Shown here: positions 16,676-24,778 of the stretch, piece after piece
Layout of the letters: the number at the start of each line of letters is the position of its first letter
How positions within the stretch are numbered: position 1 is the stretch's first letter
Assembly (NCBI GenBank): GCA_002298145.1
Contig: DBMP01000025.1
Location: forward strand, 62,001-126,000
Length of the DNA: 64,000 nt
Direction: 5' to 3'
DNA from: Spartobacteria bacterium UBA695
GTDB lineage: Bacteria; Verrucomicrobiota; Verrucomicrobiia; Chthoniobacterales; Chthoniobacteraceae
Position numbers and translations under genes: made by a program
Notes under the pieces: model-generated
Seen by the model: the letters and a program-made list of their open reading frames with translations, nothing else
What the model was told of the DNA's origin: nothing
Databases searched by the model: none

Positions 16676-16918
16676 ATGATCAGAACGTTCGTGAATAAAT
16701 TGGATCAACGCGCTAAACCCAAAACGCCCGCGGCTCAGCTATGGCTGGAGATTGTACAGGACCGCATCGGCTCCATGCTTTTTGGCGAAGTCGAGATTGT
16801 GATCCAGGATTCCAAAGTCATTCAAATTGACAGCACGGAACGGCTTCGCCTGGATCCTCCGCAACAACGTCAAGCACCCCGCACCTCCGGGCGACCGTCA
16901 TTGGCGCCCCGCAGGTAA
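16676..16918 (+). CDS. YezD-like (DUF2292) small protein
   Basis: An 80-residue product from ATG 16676, the first sensible start after the permease (38 bases). The core AAQLWLEIVQDRIGSMLFGEV and VIQDSKVIQIDSTERLRL matches what I know of DUF2292/YezD, whose pattern is IxxxLxxixyGsVtIvvqdgkvvqiertEkiRl. DUF2292 genes are usually found in sulfate-assimilation, cysteine or sulfonate operons. Its presence at the end of this block is therefore independent support for a sulfur-related function. The last 20 residues are Pro/Arg/Ser-rich and look disordered. The molecular role of the family is not established. Confidence 0.72.
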   Translation: MIRTFVNKLDQRAKPKTPAAQLWLEIVQDRIGSMLFGEVEIVIQDSKVIQIDSTERLRLDPPQQRQAPRTSGRPSLAPRR

Positions 16919-16993
16919 TATCATCCTCCGAAACGACTTACCTAACAGCCTGTTCCCCTGACATTTTCCCACGACAGATCGTTTCCGTTGTCC

Positions 16994-17398
16994 ATGGTTC
17001 GCCAGTTCGCATCCATCCTTATGTGCCTTGCCATGTTCGCCGTGATCGGCGGGCATTGGGCTGCGATGCAAACGGTGGCTTGGGCCGAGATGATCTGGAG
17101 CTATTCCGTGGAAGAAGGGTCGCTCGAGGCTGGCTGCGAAAAGACGTTTAGCGGAGAAGCGCCCTGCGAAATGTGCCGCGCGATTGCGCAGGGCCGGAGC
17201 AAAGAGCAAAAGCAGTCAGCGATCTTGAAGGCGGAAAAAAAGGTAGGCGACTTTCTTCTGGCCAAACGGGAATTCTCCTTATGGCCGGCTTGTGTTGTAT
17301 TTGCTTACCCCAAGCCGATCTCGCGGCGCTTTCCCCGGCGCAACGTTCCCCCTCCCTCGCCAGTTCCCATAGAGGCGGCGAATCTCGCGCAATCGTAA
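16994..17398 (+). CDS. Small secreted protein with CxxC, next to copper receptor
   Basis: A 134-residue product from ATG 16994, two codons inside a frame that opens at a TTG at 16988. The N-terminus is a signal peptide or anchor (FASILMCLAMFAVIGG). The middle holds a CEKTF...APCEMCRAIAQG segment, and a C-terminal Pro-rich tail follows. I recall similar small PCxxCKAI proteins beside copper or metal TonB receptors in Verrucomicrobiota genomes, but I cannot give a family name. It precedes the OprC-like receptor by about 140 bases on the same strand, which suggests a shared role in copper handling. The tail from residue 100 on might be read differently if the stop or frame were in error. Confidence 0.6.
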   Translation: MVRQFASILMCLAMFAVIGGHWAAMQTVAWAEMIWSYSVEEGSLEAGCEKTFSGEAPCEMCRAIAQGRSKEQKQSAILKAEKKVGDFLLAKREFSLWPACVVFAYPKPISRRFPRRNVPPPSPVPIEAANLAQS

Positions 17399-17437
17399 CG
17401 CGGTCTTGCTTAACATCAGGGCACCACGCAGCCGTGT

Positions 17438-17454
17438 GGAATATCGGATATTCC
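17438..17454. promoter_or_regulatory. 17-bp perfect palindrome upstream of the copper receptor gene
   Basis: GGAATATC-G-GATATTCC is a perfect inverted repeat with a one-base centre, 83 bases before the ATG at 17537 and just after the stop of the small CxxC protein. Its size and position fit an operator for a dimeric metal- or stress-sensing repressor controlling the receptor gene. No regulator gene is adjacent other than the AraC gene at 19860. Confidence 0.45.
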
Positions 17455-17536
17455 GCCGGACGTGGGCTGTCTCGCGGTGACGATTGCCGCCCACTCATTC
17501 CGACGTTTCCGCCGGAATAAATTCTCGCGCGCACGC

Positions 17537-19762
17537 ATGCCAGGCATCCGGCGCCCCAACCAACAACCTTTTAGCGCCATTCCAACGGGTTTGGCGTCTC
17601 AACTATTTTATATTACTTTGAAATCTTCATTTTTCATTTTGCATCCCCGCAAATCGCTGACGCGTTGGGGATCATTCTTCACCGCATCGCTTTTTTCCTG
17701 GGCTACCCCAACCTTCGCCGCTGATTCCAACGGTGAACCATTGCCCCAACGGCTGCCAGAGGTAGTGGTAACGGCTACTACCGAAGCGCCCCTCATCCCC
17801 TCGCAACCCGGCGATAGCGCCATCAACTTATTGGACGGCCTGCCCGGGGTCGCCCTCCAGCAAAACGGCGCGCTGGCCTCCACGCCGTCGCTGCATGGAT
17901 TGGCCGATGAACGCGTCAAAGTCCAGATCAACGGCTTGACGATTTCCTCCGCTTGCCCCAACCACATGAACCCCGCGCTATCCTACTTCTCAGCGAGCAG
18001 CGAGGCCAAGGTGACCGTGATCAACGGGGTCACCCCCGTAAGCCTTGGCGGCGACAGCATCGGCGGCACGGTCATCGTCGAGCCCGCGGCGCCCGTCTTC
18101 GCAAGCGGGACCAATCGGCTCTATGCCGCGTCGCTACTGAGCGGTTTCTATGGAAGCAATAACAACTCCTACGGCGGCACAGTTGCCTCGACCGTAGCGA
18201 CCCAGAATGTCAGCCTCGGCTACGTCGGCTCGTGGAGCAAAGGGAGCGATTACTACGACGGCCATGGCGACAAAGTCCCCTCCACGTACTACGAAACGAC
18301 CAATCACGTCGTCACCCTCGCGGCGCAAAATGCGAGTAACCTCGTGACGTTGTCGGGCGGCATCACCGTGACCCCCAACGAAGGATTCGTGGGGCAATGG
18401 ATGGATCTCATTGATAACAAAGGCGGGTTCGTCAATGCCGACTGGAAGGGAACCTTCGACTGGGGCACCCTCGACGCGCGCGCCTACTGGCAGACCGTCA
18501 CCCACAAGATGGATATCGGCAAGGATAAGCAGACCTACCCCAACCCGATGTACATGCCGATGAACACCAAGGCGACAAACACGGGTTACGTCATCAAGAG
18601 CGAGATCCCGTTCTTCGAGAGCAGCACCCTGCGCCTGGGCAACGAATTCCACCGCTTCGAACTCGACGACCGTTGGCCCGCCGTTCCCGGCAACACGATG
18701 ATGATGGGCCCGAACACGTTCGTTAGCATCAACCACGGCGAGCGCAACCGCTTCGGCCTCTATGGCGAGTGGGAAACGCAGTGGGACAAAGCGTGGAAGA
18801 CGCTCCTCGGAGTGCGGCCCGAAGCGGTCTGGATGGATACGGGCAACGTGCACGGCTACTCCGGCATGTATGCCGCCGACGCCGCGATCTTCAATAGCAA
18901 GGACCACGAGAAGACCGACTTCAACCTCGACGCCACTGCCGAGGCCACCTACGAACCCGACAAGAACAGCACCTACACCCTGGGGTTCGCCCGCAAGACC
19001 CGCTCGCCCAGCCTCTACGAACGCTATGCCTGGTCGAAGGTGAAAATGGCCAGCATGATGATCAACTGGTTCAACGACGGCAACTACTACACCGGCGACC
19101 TGGACCTAAAGCCCGAGGCTGCCCACACGGTTAGCGCCACAGCGGATTGGCATGATGCAGAGAAAAAGGACTGGAGTGTTGGCGTTACGCCCTATTACTC
19201 CTACGTACAAGATTACATCGATGTCGACCGCTACGGCATCGTCAAGAAAGCAGGGAACACCTTGGATCAGCTCAGATTTGCCAACCACGATGCGTTCCTC
19301 TACGGAGTAGATCTCACCCTGAAGAAGCGGCTGTGGGAAAACCCAACCTTTGGCCGGGGCGAAATCACCGGCGTTGCAGGCTGGCTCCATGGAGAGCGGG
19401 TCGATACCGGCGGCAGCCTCTACCACGTGATGCCGCTCAACGCACGGTTCAGCCTCAATGAAACCCTCGGGAACTGGAGCAGCGGCGTGGAACTCCAGCT
19501 GGTTGATGCGAAAAACGACGTTGATGAACTCCGCAGCGAACCCACGACGCCGGGCTATGCGCTGGTGAATCTTCGGACCGGCTACCAGTGGCGCAATATC
19601 CGCCTGGACGTCGGGGTCAACAACCTCTTCGATCAATTCTACTACCTGCCCCTGGGTGGCGTGAATTTCGATAACTACCTGGCGAGCGGGAAGACCGAGA
19701 TCATTCAGTCACTGGCCGGAATGGGCCGGACGGTCTACGTCAGCGTTACAGTGCGGTTCTAG
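17537..19762 (+). CDS. OprC/NosA-like copper TonB-dependent receptor
   Basis: An outer-membrane receptor with a plug domain (VVVTATTEAPLI, then INLLDGLPGVAL) and a 22-strand barrel ending in aromatic VTVRF. With the start at ATG 17537 it is 741 residues; TTG starts at 17618 or 17639 would put the Sec signal (WGSFFTASLFSWATPTFAA) closer to the terminus, so the true start is uncertain. The copper ligands known from OprC, a CxxxM and an HxM motif, are both visible: C140-PNH-M144 in the plug and H323-K-M325 in the barrel. The spacing nearly equals that of OprC (Cys143, Met147, His323, Met325). Many further methionines occur (NPMYMPMNTK, TMMMGP). The predicted function is import of ionic copper across the outer membrane. 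Confidence 0.85.
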   Translation: MPGIRRPNQQPFSAIPTGLASQLFYITLKSSFFILHPRKSLTRWGSFFTASLFSWATPTFAADSNGEPLPQRLPEVVVTATTEAPLIPSQPGDSAINLLDGLPGVALQQNGALASTPSLHGLADERVKVQINGLTISSACPNHMNPALSYFSASSEAKVTVINGVTPVSLGGDSIGGTVIVEPAAPVFASGTNRLYAASLLSGFYGSNNNSYGGTVASTVATQNVSLGYVGSWSKGSDYYDGHGDKVPSTYYETTNHVVTLAAQNASNLVTLSGGITVTPNEGFVGQWMDLIDNKGGFVNADWKGTFDWGTLDARAYWQTVTHKMDIGKDKQTYPNPMYMPMNTKATNTGYVIKSEIPFFESSTLRLGNEFHRFELDDRWPAVPGNTMMMGPNTFVSINHGERNRFGLYGEWETQWDKAWKTLLGVRPEAVWMDTGNVHGYSGMYAADAAIFNSKDHEKTDFNLDATAEATYEPDKNSTYTLGFARKTRSPSLYERYAWSKVKMASMMINWFNDGNYYTGDLDLKPEAAHTVSATADWHDAEKKDWSVGVTPYYSYVQDYIDVDRYGIVKKAGNTLDQLRFANHDAFLYGVDLTLKKRLWENPTFGRGEITGVAGWLHGERVDTGGSLYHVMPLNARFSLNETLGNWSSGVELQLVDAKNDVDELRSEPTTPGYALVNLRTGYQWRNIRLDVGVNNLFDQFYYLPLGGVNFDNYLASGKTEIIQSLAGMGRTVYVSVTVRF

Positions 19763-19776
19763 AACCTCCATTCAGC

Positions 19777-19813
19777 GTCCTTGCCGTGAGGCTTTCCGCC
19801 TTGCGGCAAGGAC
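19777..19813. terminator. Hairpin between convergent receptor and AraC genes
   Basis: GTCCTTGCCG at 19777-19786 pairs perfectly with CGGCAAGGAC at 19804-19813. It follows the receptor stop by 14 bases and lies between convergent genes, so it could end transcripts from either side. There is no clear T-run, so it may be a weak or Rho-assisted terminator. Confidence 0.5.
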
Positions 19814-19859
19814 AAATACCCCTCAAGCTCCCCTTGCAAGAGGTCGAAGAGATGCCTTT

Positions 19860-20798
19860 CTAGGGGCGCGCGGGCTGGCTAAGTAATATCCGATATTGCT
19901 TCGGTGAAATCCCGAATTCCTTTTTAAAGGTTCTGGAGAACGCACTTGCGCTCCCAAAGCCAGAGCTTTCGGCCACCCGTTCAAACGACATGGAACGATC
20001 CCGCATCAGCCATTTGGATCGTTCAAACTGCACGTGGGTAAACGCCGTTTGCGGAGACATTCCCCGCACCTTGTGAAAGAGGCGGCGCAAATGCGTCGGG
20101 GAAATATGAATCGCCGCAGCGACATCCTGAATACTCGGCCCCGTGGCGAGATTGACCTCGTACCAAGCCAGCGCTTCCGCCACCTTGCTTTCACTAAAAT
20201 CCGGCAGGCTACCGAGATCGGCCCGGGGAATGTGTTTCAGGAAAATCAGCGCAAGCTCCTTGGCAACGATATCATAGATTAGCGGAGCATAGAAAACCGC
20301 CTTCTGCCCGGCCTCGAGCGGAATGCGGGGCGGAACGGTTTCTTTGGAAAGATTGGTGGCATTATTCTTATACGAAGCGTGGACCCGCTCGGAGGCAAAG
20401 CCCGCTGCGCGCCGAACCTGGCTACAACGCTCGTAAAGGCCCTGGATGGCGGCAAGATCCCCTTTCGAAAGCCGCACATAGCGGCACCCGTCCTGCCCCA
20501 ACACGGAACACAAAATGGGATCCGCCTGGTCAAAATGAAGAACGATGACTTGGCAGCGATCTTCCGCTGTTCCGCTCCAGACATGGGCGCAGTCCGGCCC
20601 CGCAACGCAGAGAATCGGCCCCTTGATACGCTCCTCCGTGACGCGATTGTCCTTCCGGATCAAAAGCGAACAGGTTCCCTCCAAAATGATTTGAAACGCC
20701 CAGGCTTTCCGCCGGTGGGGGGGGAATGAATACTCCCCATAGCGCCGCTCGATTTGGATACGATAAAGGAGATGCACGACGCGCACCGTATGGTTCAT
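19860..20798 (-). CDS. AraC-family transcriptional regulator
   Basis: I place the start at the ATG at 20798 (MNHTVRVVHLL), 312 residues. The frame continues to 20879, but those 27 codons (Cys/Lys/Arg-rich) look unlike a protein start. The N-terminal half is a cupin-like sensing domain (RRKAWAFQIILEGTCSLLI). The last 110 residues contain two helix-turn-helix motifs: IQDVAAAIHISPTHLRRLFHKV and FERVAESSGFGSASAFSRTFKKEFG followed by ISPKQYR. It is divergent from the SGNH esterase gene and near the araFGH transporter, so it probably controls sugar-related genes there. Convergent to the copper receptor, it is less likely to regulate that gene. Confidence 0.85.
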   Translation of the reverse strand: MNHTVRVVHLLYRIQIERRYGEYSFPPHRRKAWAFQIILEGTCSLLIRKDNRVTEERIKGPILCVAGPDCAHVWSGTAEDRCQVIVLHFDQADPILCSVLGQDGCRYVRLSKGDLAAIQGLYERCSQVRRAAGFASERVHASYKNNATNLSKETVPPRIPLEAGQKAVFYAPLIYDIVAKELALIFLKHIPRADLGSLPDFSESKVAEALAWYEVNLATGPSIQDVAAAIHISPTHLRRLFHKVRGMSPQTAFTHVQFERSKWLMRDRSMSFERVAESSGFGSASAFSRTFKKEFGISPKQYRILLSQPARP

Positions 20799-20911
20799 GG
20801 GCGAAAAAGTCAATTTCTTGCGCGATCTACCTATGGAAAAACAGCAGCCGTCAGCGCGATATTTTAGGTCCCGCGCCACGGGTCACGCTACCCGGAATCT
20901 TGTGATAAACT

Positions 20912-22018
20912 ATGAAGCTCCCACCCCAACCTATTGACCAACTCCAAACCATCCGACACCGGCGGGGTTTGGCGCGGACACGGCAGGCCTTGGCGCGGGG
21001 GCATCTCCATATTGGTTTCATTGGCGGTTCCATCACCGAGGAATGTAGGGAGAACTGGCCGTGGCCCGTGGCGAATTGGTTCGCTGAAACGTTTCCCAAA
21101 GCCACCATTGTCACCGAGAACGCCGCGATCGGGGCCACCGGCAGCGACTCGGGCTGCCTGCGAGTGGATCGGGAAATTATCCAGCGCGATTGTCAGCTGA
21201 CCTTTGTGGAATATGCCGTCAACGACTACGAGCGCCCGACAGAACGGCGCAGCCGCAGTCGCGAAGGGCTTTTGCGCAAACTGCTCGCCACGGGGCAGGA
21301 TGTCGTTCTGGTCTATACCTTTCGCCAGGAAATGTATGCGGCGATGATGGCGGGCGAGGTACCGGCGAGCATCGCGGAGTTTGAACAGCTCGCGGAGCAC
21401 TATGGCGTGGGCTCCGTCTGGGTGGGCTTGCACGCGCTCAATGAAGTTCGCGCCGGACGCATGACTTGGGCGCAATGGCTGCCCGACGCCTTGCACCCCG
21501 GCAGCCGTGGGAGTTGGAGTTACGGCGAGGCGATCATCGCTTTTCTGCAAAAAGAACTCTCGGCTCCCGCTGGGGACATTTCAGATACAGGCTGCCTGCC
21601 GGAAGCGCTCACCGCCCTCCATTGGCAAAGCGCCCACGAACTGCCCCTAACCCGGGTTCGCACGCAAGGGCCCTGGATATTGAAGCGAGTGCATGAGACC
21701 AACCATATCGAGCAGGTCTGGGAGACCCATGTCCCGGGGGCGCGGCTGGAGTTTGATTTTACCGGCCGCGGGCTGGCTTTTATCTTCGACTATGGCAAAA
21801 AGTCTGCCGAATTCCGCTACCGCATCGACCAAGGGCCCTGGACCCCGGTCGTCCGGGAGCGACCGGACTGGAGCGGTCCCCGGGGCATGGTGCGCGCCCT
21901 GATCATTGCCGATGAACTGCCGCCGGGACCCCATGGATTTGAGATGGAGGTCATTCACGGGGATCGCGAGGAGTGCTCTGGAACGGAATGCCGCCTCGCC
22001 CAAATCAGCATCCTTTGA
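20912..22018 (+). CDS. SGNH/GDSL-type hydrolase (probable carbohydrate esterase)
   Basis: A 368-residue protein without an obvious signal peptide. The SGNH blocks are present: GFIGGSITEE with the nucleophile Ser (block I), the Gly of NAAIGATGSDSG (block II), VEYAVNDYERP with Asn (block III), and WLPDALHPGSRG with Asp and His (block V). Residues 225-368 form a second all-beta domain, as seen in two-domain carbohydrate esterases of the CE2/CE20 or rhamnogalacturonan-acetylesterase type. It sits between a divergent AraC regulator and the araFGH operon, so deacetylation of plant hemicellulose or pectin fragments is the likely job. The lack of a secretion signal suggests action on imported oligosaccharides. 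Confidence 0.8.
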   Translation: MKLPPQPIDQLQTIRHRRGLARTRQALARGHLHIGFIGGSITEECRENWPWPVANWFAETFPKATIVTENAAIGATGSDSGCLRVDREIIQRDCQLTFVEYAVNDYERPTERRSRSREGLLRKLLATGQDVVLVYTFRQEMYAAMMAGEVPASIAEFEQLAEHYGVGSVWVGLHALNEVRAGRMTWAQWLPDALHPGSRGSWSYGEAIIAFLQKELSAPAGDISDTGCLPEALTALHWQSAHELPLTRVRTQGPWILKRVHETNHIEQVWETHVPGARLEFDFTGRGLAFIFDYGKKSAEFRYRIDQGPWTPVVRERPDWSGPRGMVRALIIADELPPGPHGFEMEVIHGDREECSGTECRLAQISIL

Positions 22019-22026
22019 CAACAAAA

Positions 22027-22060
22027 AAGGCGCTCGCCATCCGTAGATCGCAAGCGCCTT
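22027..22060 (-). terminator. Rho-independent terminator of the araFGH operon
   Basis: On the minus strand the sequence AAGGCGCT, an 18-base loop, AGCGCCTT and then TTTTTTG follows the araH stop. In plus coordinates the arms are 22053-22060 and 22027-22034, and the A-run at 22023-22028 is the T-run of the transcript. It also separates araH from the convergent esterase gene that ends at 22018. Confidence 0.85.
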
Positions 22061-22088
22061 AAATATCGCGCCGAATTTCTCGGCTTGG

Positions 22089-23186
22089 TTACGAGCGGCT
22101 GACTTTCTTGGCTGCCAGCGAGATCCGCCAGCGGTCGAACAAAACGGCCAGCAGCAGGATGCCGCCCCGAACCAGGTACTGGTAGAAGGTGGGGACATTA
22201 AGCAGCCCCAGGGCGTTTTGCACGCTGCCCATGATCAGGACGCCGACAACGACCCCGGAGACGGTGGCCACGCCACCGACCAGCGAGACGCCGCCCAATA
22301 CGCACGCCGAGATGACGGCGAGCTCCAGGCCGACGGAGGTCTTCGGGTCGCCCAAGCTCATACGGGAGGTCAGCAGCACGCCAGCGAGACCGGCTGCGAC
22401 ACCCTGGAGGCCGAAGACCAAAATCTTGACCCGGTCAACCGCCAACCCGGCGAGCCGGGCCGCCTGCATATTGCCGCCAATGGCCAGCACGCTCTTGCCA
22501 AAGATCGTCCGGTTAAGCACCACGCCGAAGATGGCGAACATGAGGAACATGGTCCAGACCGGCAGGCTCAGGCCGAGGAATACCGTCGAGCCGAGGAGGA
22601 AAAACTTCTCGTTGGTAATGACGACTGCGTCCCCTTGCGAGGTGATGTAGGCCAGGCCGCGAACGATCTCCATCGTGGCGAGCGTGGTAATAAGCGAGTT
22701 GATGCCGAGCTTGGCGATCACCACGCCGTTAAAGATGCCAACGAGCGCTCCCGCTGCGATGCCCCCCAATACGCCGAGGACGACGCTCCCCGAGGCGCTT
22801 GTCACCAGGGCCGCGATGACGCCGCTGAAGGCGACGGTCGATGCGATGGAAAGATCCACCTCACCGAGGGCGAGCACCAGCATCATCGTCGCGGCGATCG
22901 TTCCGATGAGCGTCACCGAGAGCAGCAGGCCGGTCAGATTGCGTAAGCTAAGGAAGTCCGGCACGAAGATCGACAAGGCCGAAAACAGGATCACGTAGAT
23001 CAGCACGATGCCGAAATTCCGGATCATGCTGTTAACCAATGCACTGATGCCGGAGGCGCCGTTCCCGGCCTTGGGCGCGACGGCGGGTGGAGGAGGCGTC
23101 AGCGGCGCCAGATTGATGGGAAGGGGCGCGGGCACCTCGGAACGGCGGGATGCAAGCGATGCGGATGAAAAGGCGGGGGATTCCAT
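22089..23186 (-). CDS. araH: L-arabinose ABC transporter permease AraH
   Basis: A 365-residue permease of the BPD_transp_2 family (RbsC/AraH/XylH type) with about nine hydrophobic segments. It has the family segments GEVDLSIASTVAFSGVIAAL and AGALVGIFNGVVIAKLGINS, and also FGKSVLAIGGNMQAARLAGLAVD. An N-terminal extension of about 50 residues, Pro/Ala-rich and cytoplasmic, is longer than in E. coli AraH. It is the third gene of the operon araF-araG-araH; 26 bases separate it from the araG stop. The arabinose assignment comes from the strong similarity of the binding protein and ATPase to AraF and AraG. Confidence 0.88.
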   Translation of the reverse strand: MESPAFSSASLASRRSEVPAPLPINLAPLTPPPPAVAPKAGNGASGISALVNSMIRNFGIVLIYVILFSALSIFVPDFLSLRNLTGLLLSVTLIGTIAATMMLVLALGEVDLSIASTVAFSGVIAALVTSASGSVVLGVLGGIAAGALVGIFNGVVIAKLGINSLITTLATMEIVRGLAYITSQGDAVVITNEKFFLLGSTVFLGLSLPVWTMFLMFAIFGVVLNRTIFGKSVLAIGGNMQAARLAGLAVDRVKILVFGLQGVAAGLAGVLLTSRMSLGDPKTSVGLELAVISACVLGGVSLVGGVATVSGVVVGVLIMGSVQNALGLLNVPTFYQYLVRGGILLLAVLFDRWRISLAAKKVSRS

Positions 23187-23212
23187 AGCGATTGATCGGT
23201 GTTGAATTTGAA

Positions 23213-24712
23213 TTAGGAGGGAAGGGCTTCGCTTAAGAGGTTCTCTGGCGTGGCCTGGTCGCGGCTGAAGGTCTTGATGAGGCGGCCATGGCGCATGACG
23301 GCGGTGCGGTCGCAGACGGAGATGACCTCGGGCAGGTCGCTGGAGATAAAGATGATCGCCTTGCCCTTTTCGGCGAGGCCGTAAAGGATGTCGTAGATTT
23401 CGCGGCGGGCGCCGACGTCGATGCCGCGCGTGGGCTCGTCGAGGATGAGGAGATCGATCTTATCGGCAAGCCAGCGCCCGAGGATCGCCTTCTGCTGATT
23501 GCCGCCGGAGAGCGTGACGATGCTTGTAGTATGATCGCGTGTGCGGATACCCAGGCGCTGAATCTGGTCGAGCGCCACGCGGGTTTCCTCGCGCGGATGC
23601 AGCCACCCCAGCGGGCCGGACTGGAAGCGCCGGGAGCTGATGTTGATATTATCCGATACGCTGCATATCGGAAAGATGCCCTCTTTTTTCCGATCCTCGG
23701 GGCACATGGCGATGCCCCTGCGAACGGCATCACGAGGGGTGTTGAAGTGAACCGGCACACCCTGGTAGAGAATGCGACCGCCGGTCGGTTCGGTGGCGCT
23801 GCACAGCAGGCGCATCAACTCGGTGCGGCCCGCGCCGACCAGGCCGAAGAAGCCGAGGATTTCGTTGCGGTGCAGGGTGAAGCTGACGGGGGCGCTCAGG
23901 CCGGGGCCGGTGAGCTCCTCGACCTCCAGCAGCGGCTCGCCGAGCGGGCGCGTACGGTAGCCGTAAATGTCCTGGATGGACCGTCCGACCATGTCCCGCA
24001 CGAGGTCCTTCTCGGTGAGGCCGTCCATGGTGGTGTAGGTGTGGATGCGGGTGCCGTCGCGGAAGACCGTCACGGCGTCGCACAGGTCGAAGACTTCATC
24101 CAGGCGATGCGTGACGTAAACAATAGCGCACCCGTCCTGGCGAAGCTGCCGAATGACCCGCTTGAGGTTCTCGGTCTCCCTCGCGGAGAGGCTGCTGGTG
24201 GGCTCGTCGAAGGCGATGATTTTCGCATCGCGCAAGAGCGCCTTGCCGATCTCGATCATCTGCCGCTGGCCGATGGAAAGGCTGGCAACTTTCTCATCGG
24301 GATCAAGCGGCTCATCCAGCTTGGCCATGATTTCGAGGGCCCTTTTGAGCATCTCGCCATGGTTGACAAACCCGTGCCGCGCAGGGAACTGCCCCAGCAG
24401 CAGATTCTCCGCCACGGTCATCTGCGGCACGAGGTTAAGCTCCTGGTAGATGATGGAGATGCCAGCCTTGATGGCGTCGGCCGTCCCCCGGAAGGTGTAG
24501 GCTTTGCCTTCGATGTAGATCGAGCCCGAGGAGGGGCGGTTGACGCCGCTGAGCACTTTGAGCAGCGTGGATTTTCCCGCCCCGTTCTCCCCCATCAGCG
24601 CGTGGATCTGGCCGCCACGCACTTCGAGGTTCACGGAGTTGAGCGCCTTGACGCCGGGGAACTCGACGCTGATGTCTTCAACGGCAAGGAGGGGAATATC
24701 GGACTGGTCCAT
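23213..24712 (-). CDS. araG: L-arabinose ABC transporter double ATPase AraG
   Basis: A 499-residue tandem ATPase of the sugar-import CUT2 type. The first domain has Walker A GENGAGKST, signature LSIGQRQMIEIGKAL and Walker B IIAFDEPTSSLSA. The second domain has the degenerate P-loop GLVGAGRTE, signature LSGGNQQKAILGRWL and LLILDEPTRGIDVGA. The match with E. coli AraG is close, for example FPGVKALNSV, AIIYQELNLVPQMTVAENLLLGQ and RGIAMCPEDRKKEGI (AraG has CPEDRKAEGI). It lies between the binding-protein and permease genes. Start at ATG 24712 gives the family length. Confidence 0.93.
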   Translation of the reverse strand: MDQSDIPLLAVEDISVEFPGVKALNSVNLEVRGGQIHALMGENGAGKSTLLKVLSGVNRPSSGSIYIEGKAYTFRGTADAIKAGISIIYQELNLVPQMTVAENLLLGQFPARHGFVNHGEMLKRALEIMAKLDEPLDPDEKVASLSIGQRQMIEIGKALLRDAKIIAFDEPTSSLSARETENLKRVIRQLRQDGCAIVYVTHRLDEVFDLCDAVTVFRDGTRIHTYTTMDGLTEKDLVRDMVGRSIQDIYGYRTRPLGEPLLEVEELTGPGLSAPVSFTLHRNEILGFFGLVGAGRTELMRLLCSATEPTGGRILYQGVPVHFNTPRDAVRRGIAMCPEDRKKEGIFPICSVSDNINISSRRFQSGPLGWLHPREETRVALDQIQRLGIRTRDHTTSIVTLSGGNQQKAILGRWLADKIDLLILDEPTRGIDVGARREIYDILYGLAEKGKAIIFISSDLPEVISVCDRTAVMRHGRLIKTFSRDQATPENLLSEALPS

Positions 24713-24778
24713 AGCGGGGGGAGATTGTCTGGAGTAAAACGTTGGGATTAAAGCAGGCCGGGGCCGGAGGGGCGAAAA

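Noticed and set aside
19885..19897. AATATC-C-GATATT as an operator similar to the 17438 palindrome
   Set aside because: It lies in the AraC coding region and encodes the conserved QYRIL residues; more likely a coding coincidence.
23288..24751. Plus-strand open frame of 487 codons opposite araG
   Set aside because: It is the antisense of a clear AraG double ATPase. Its composition (Asp/Ala/Gly/Val/His-rich, no motif) is the usual mirror of a GC-rich gene.
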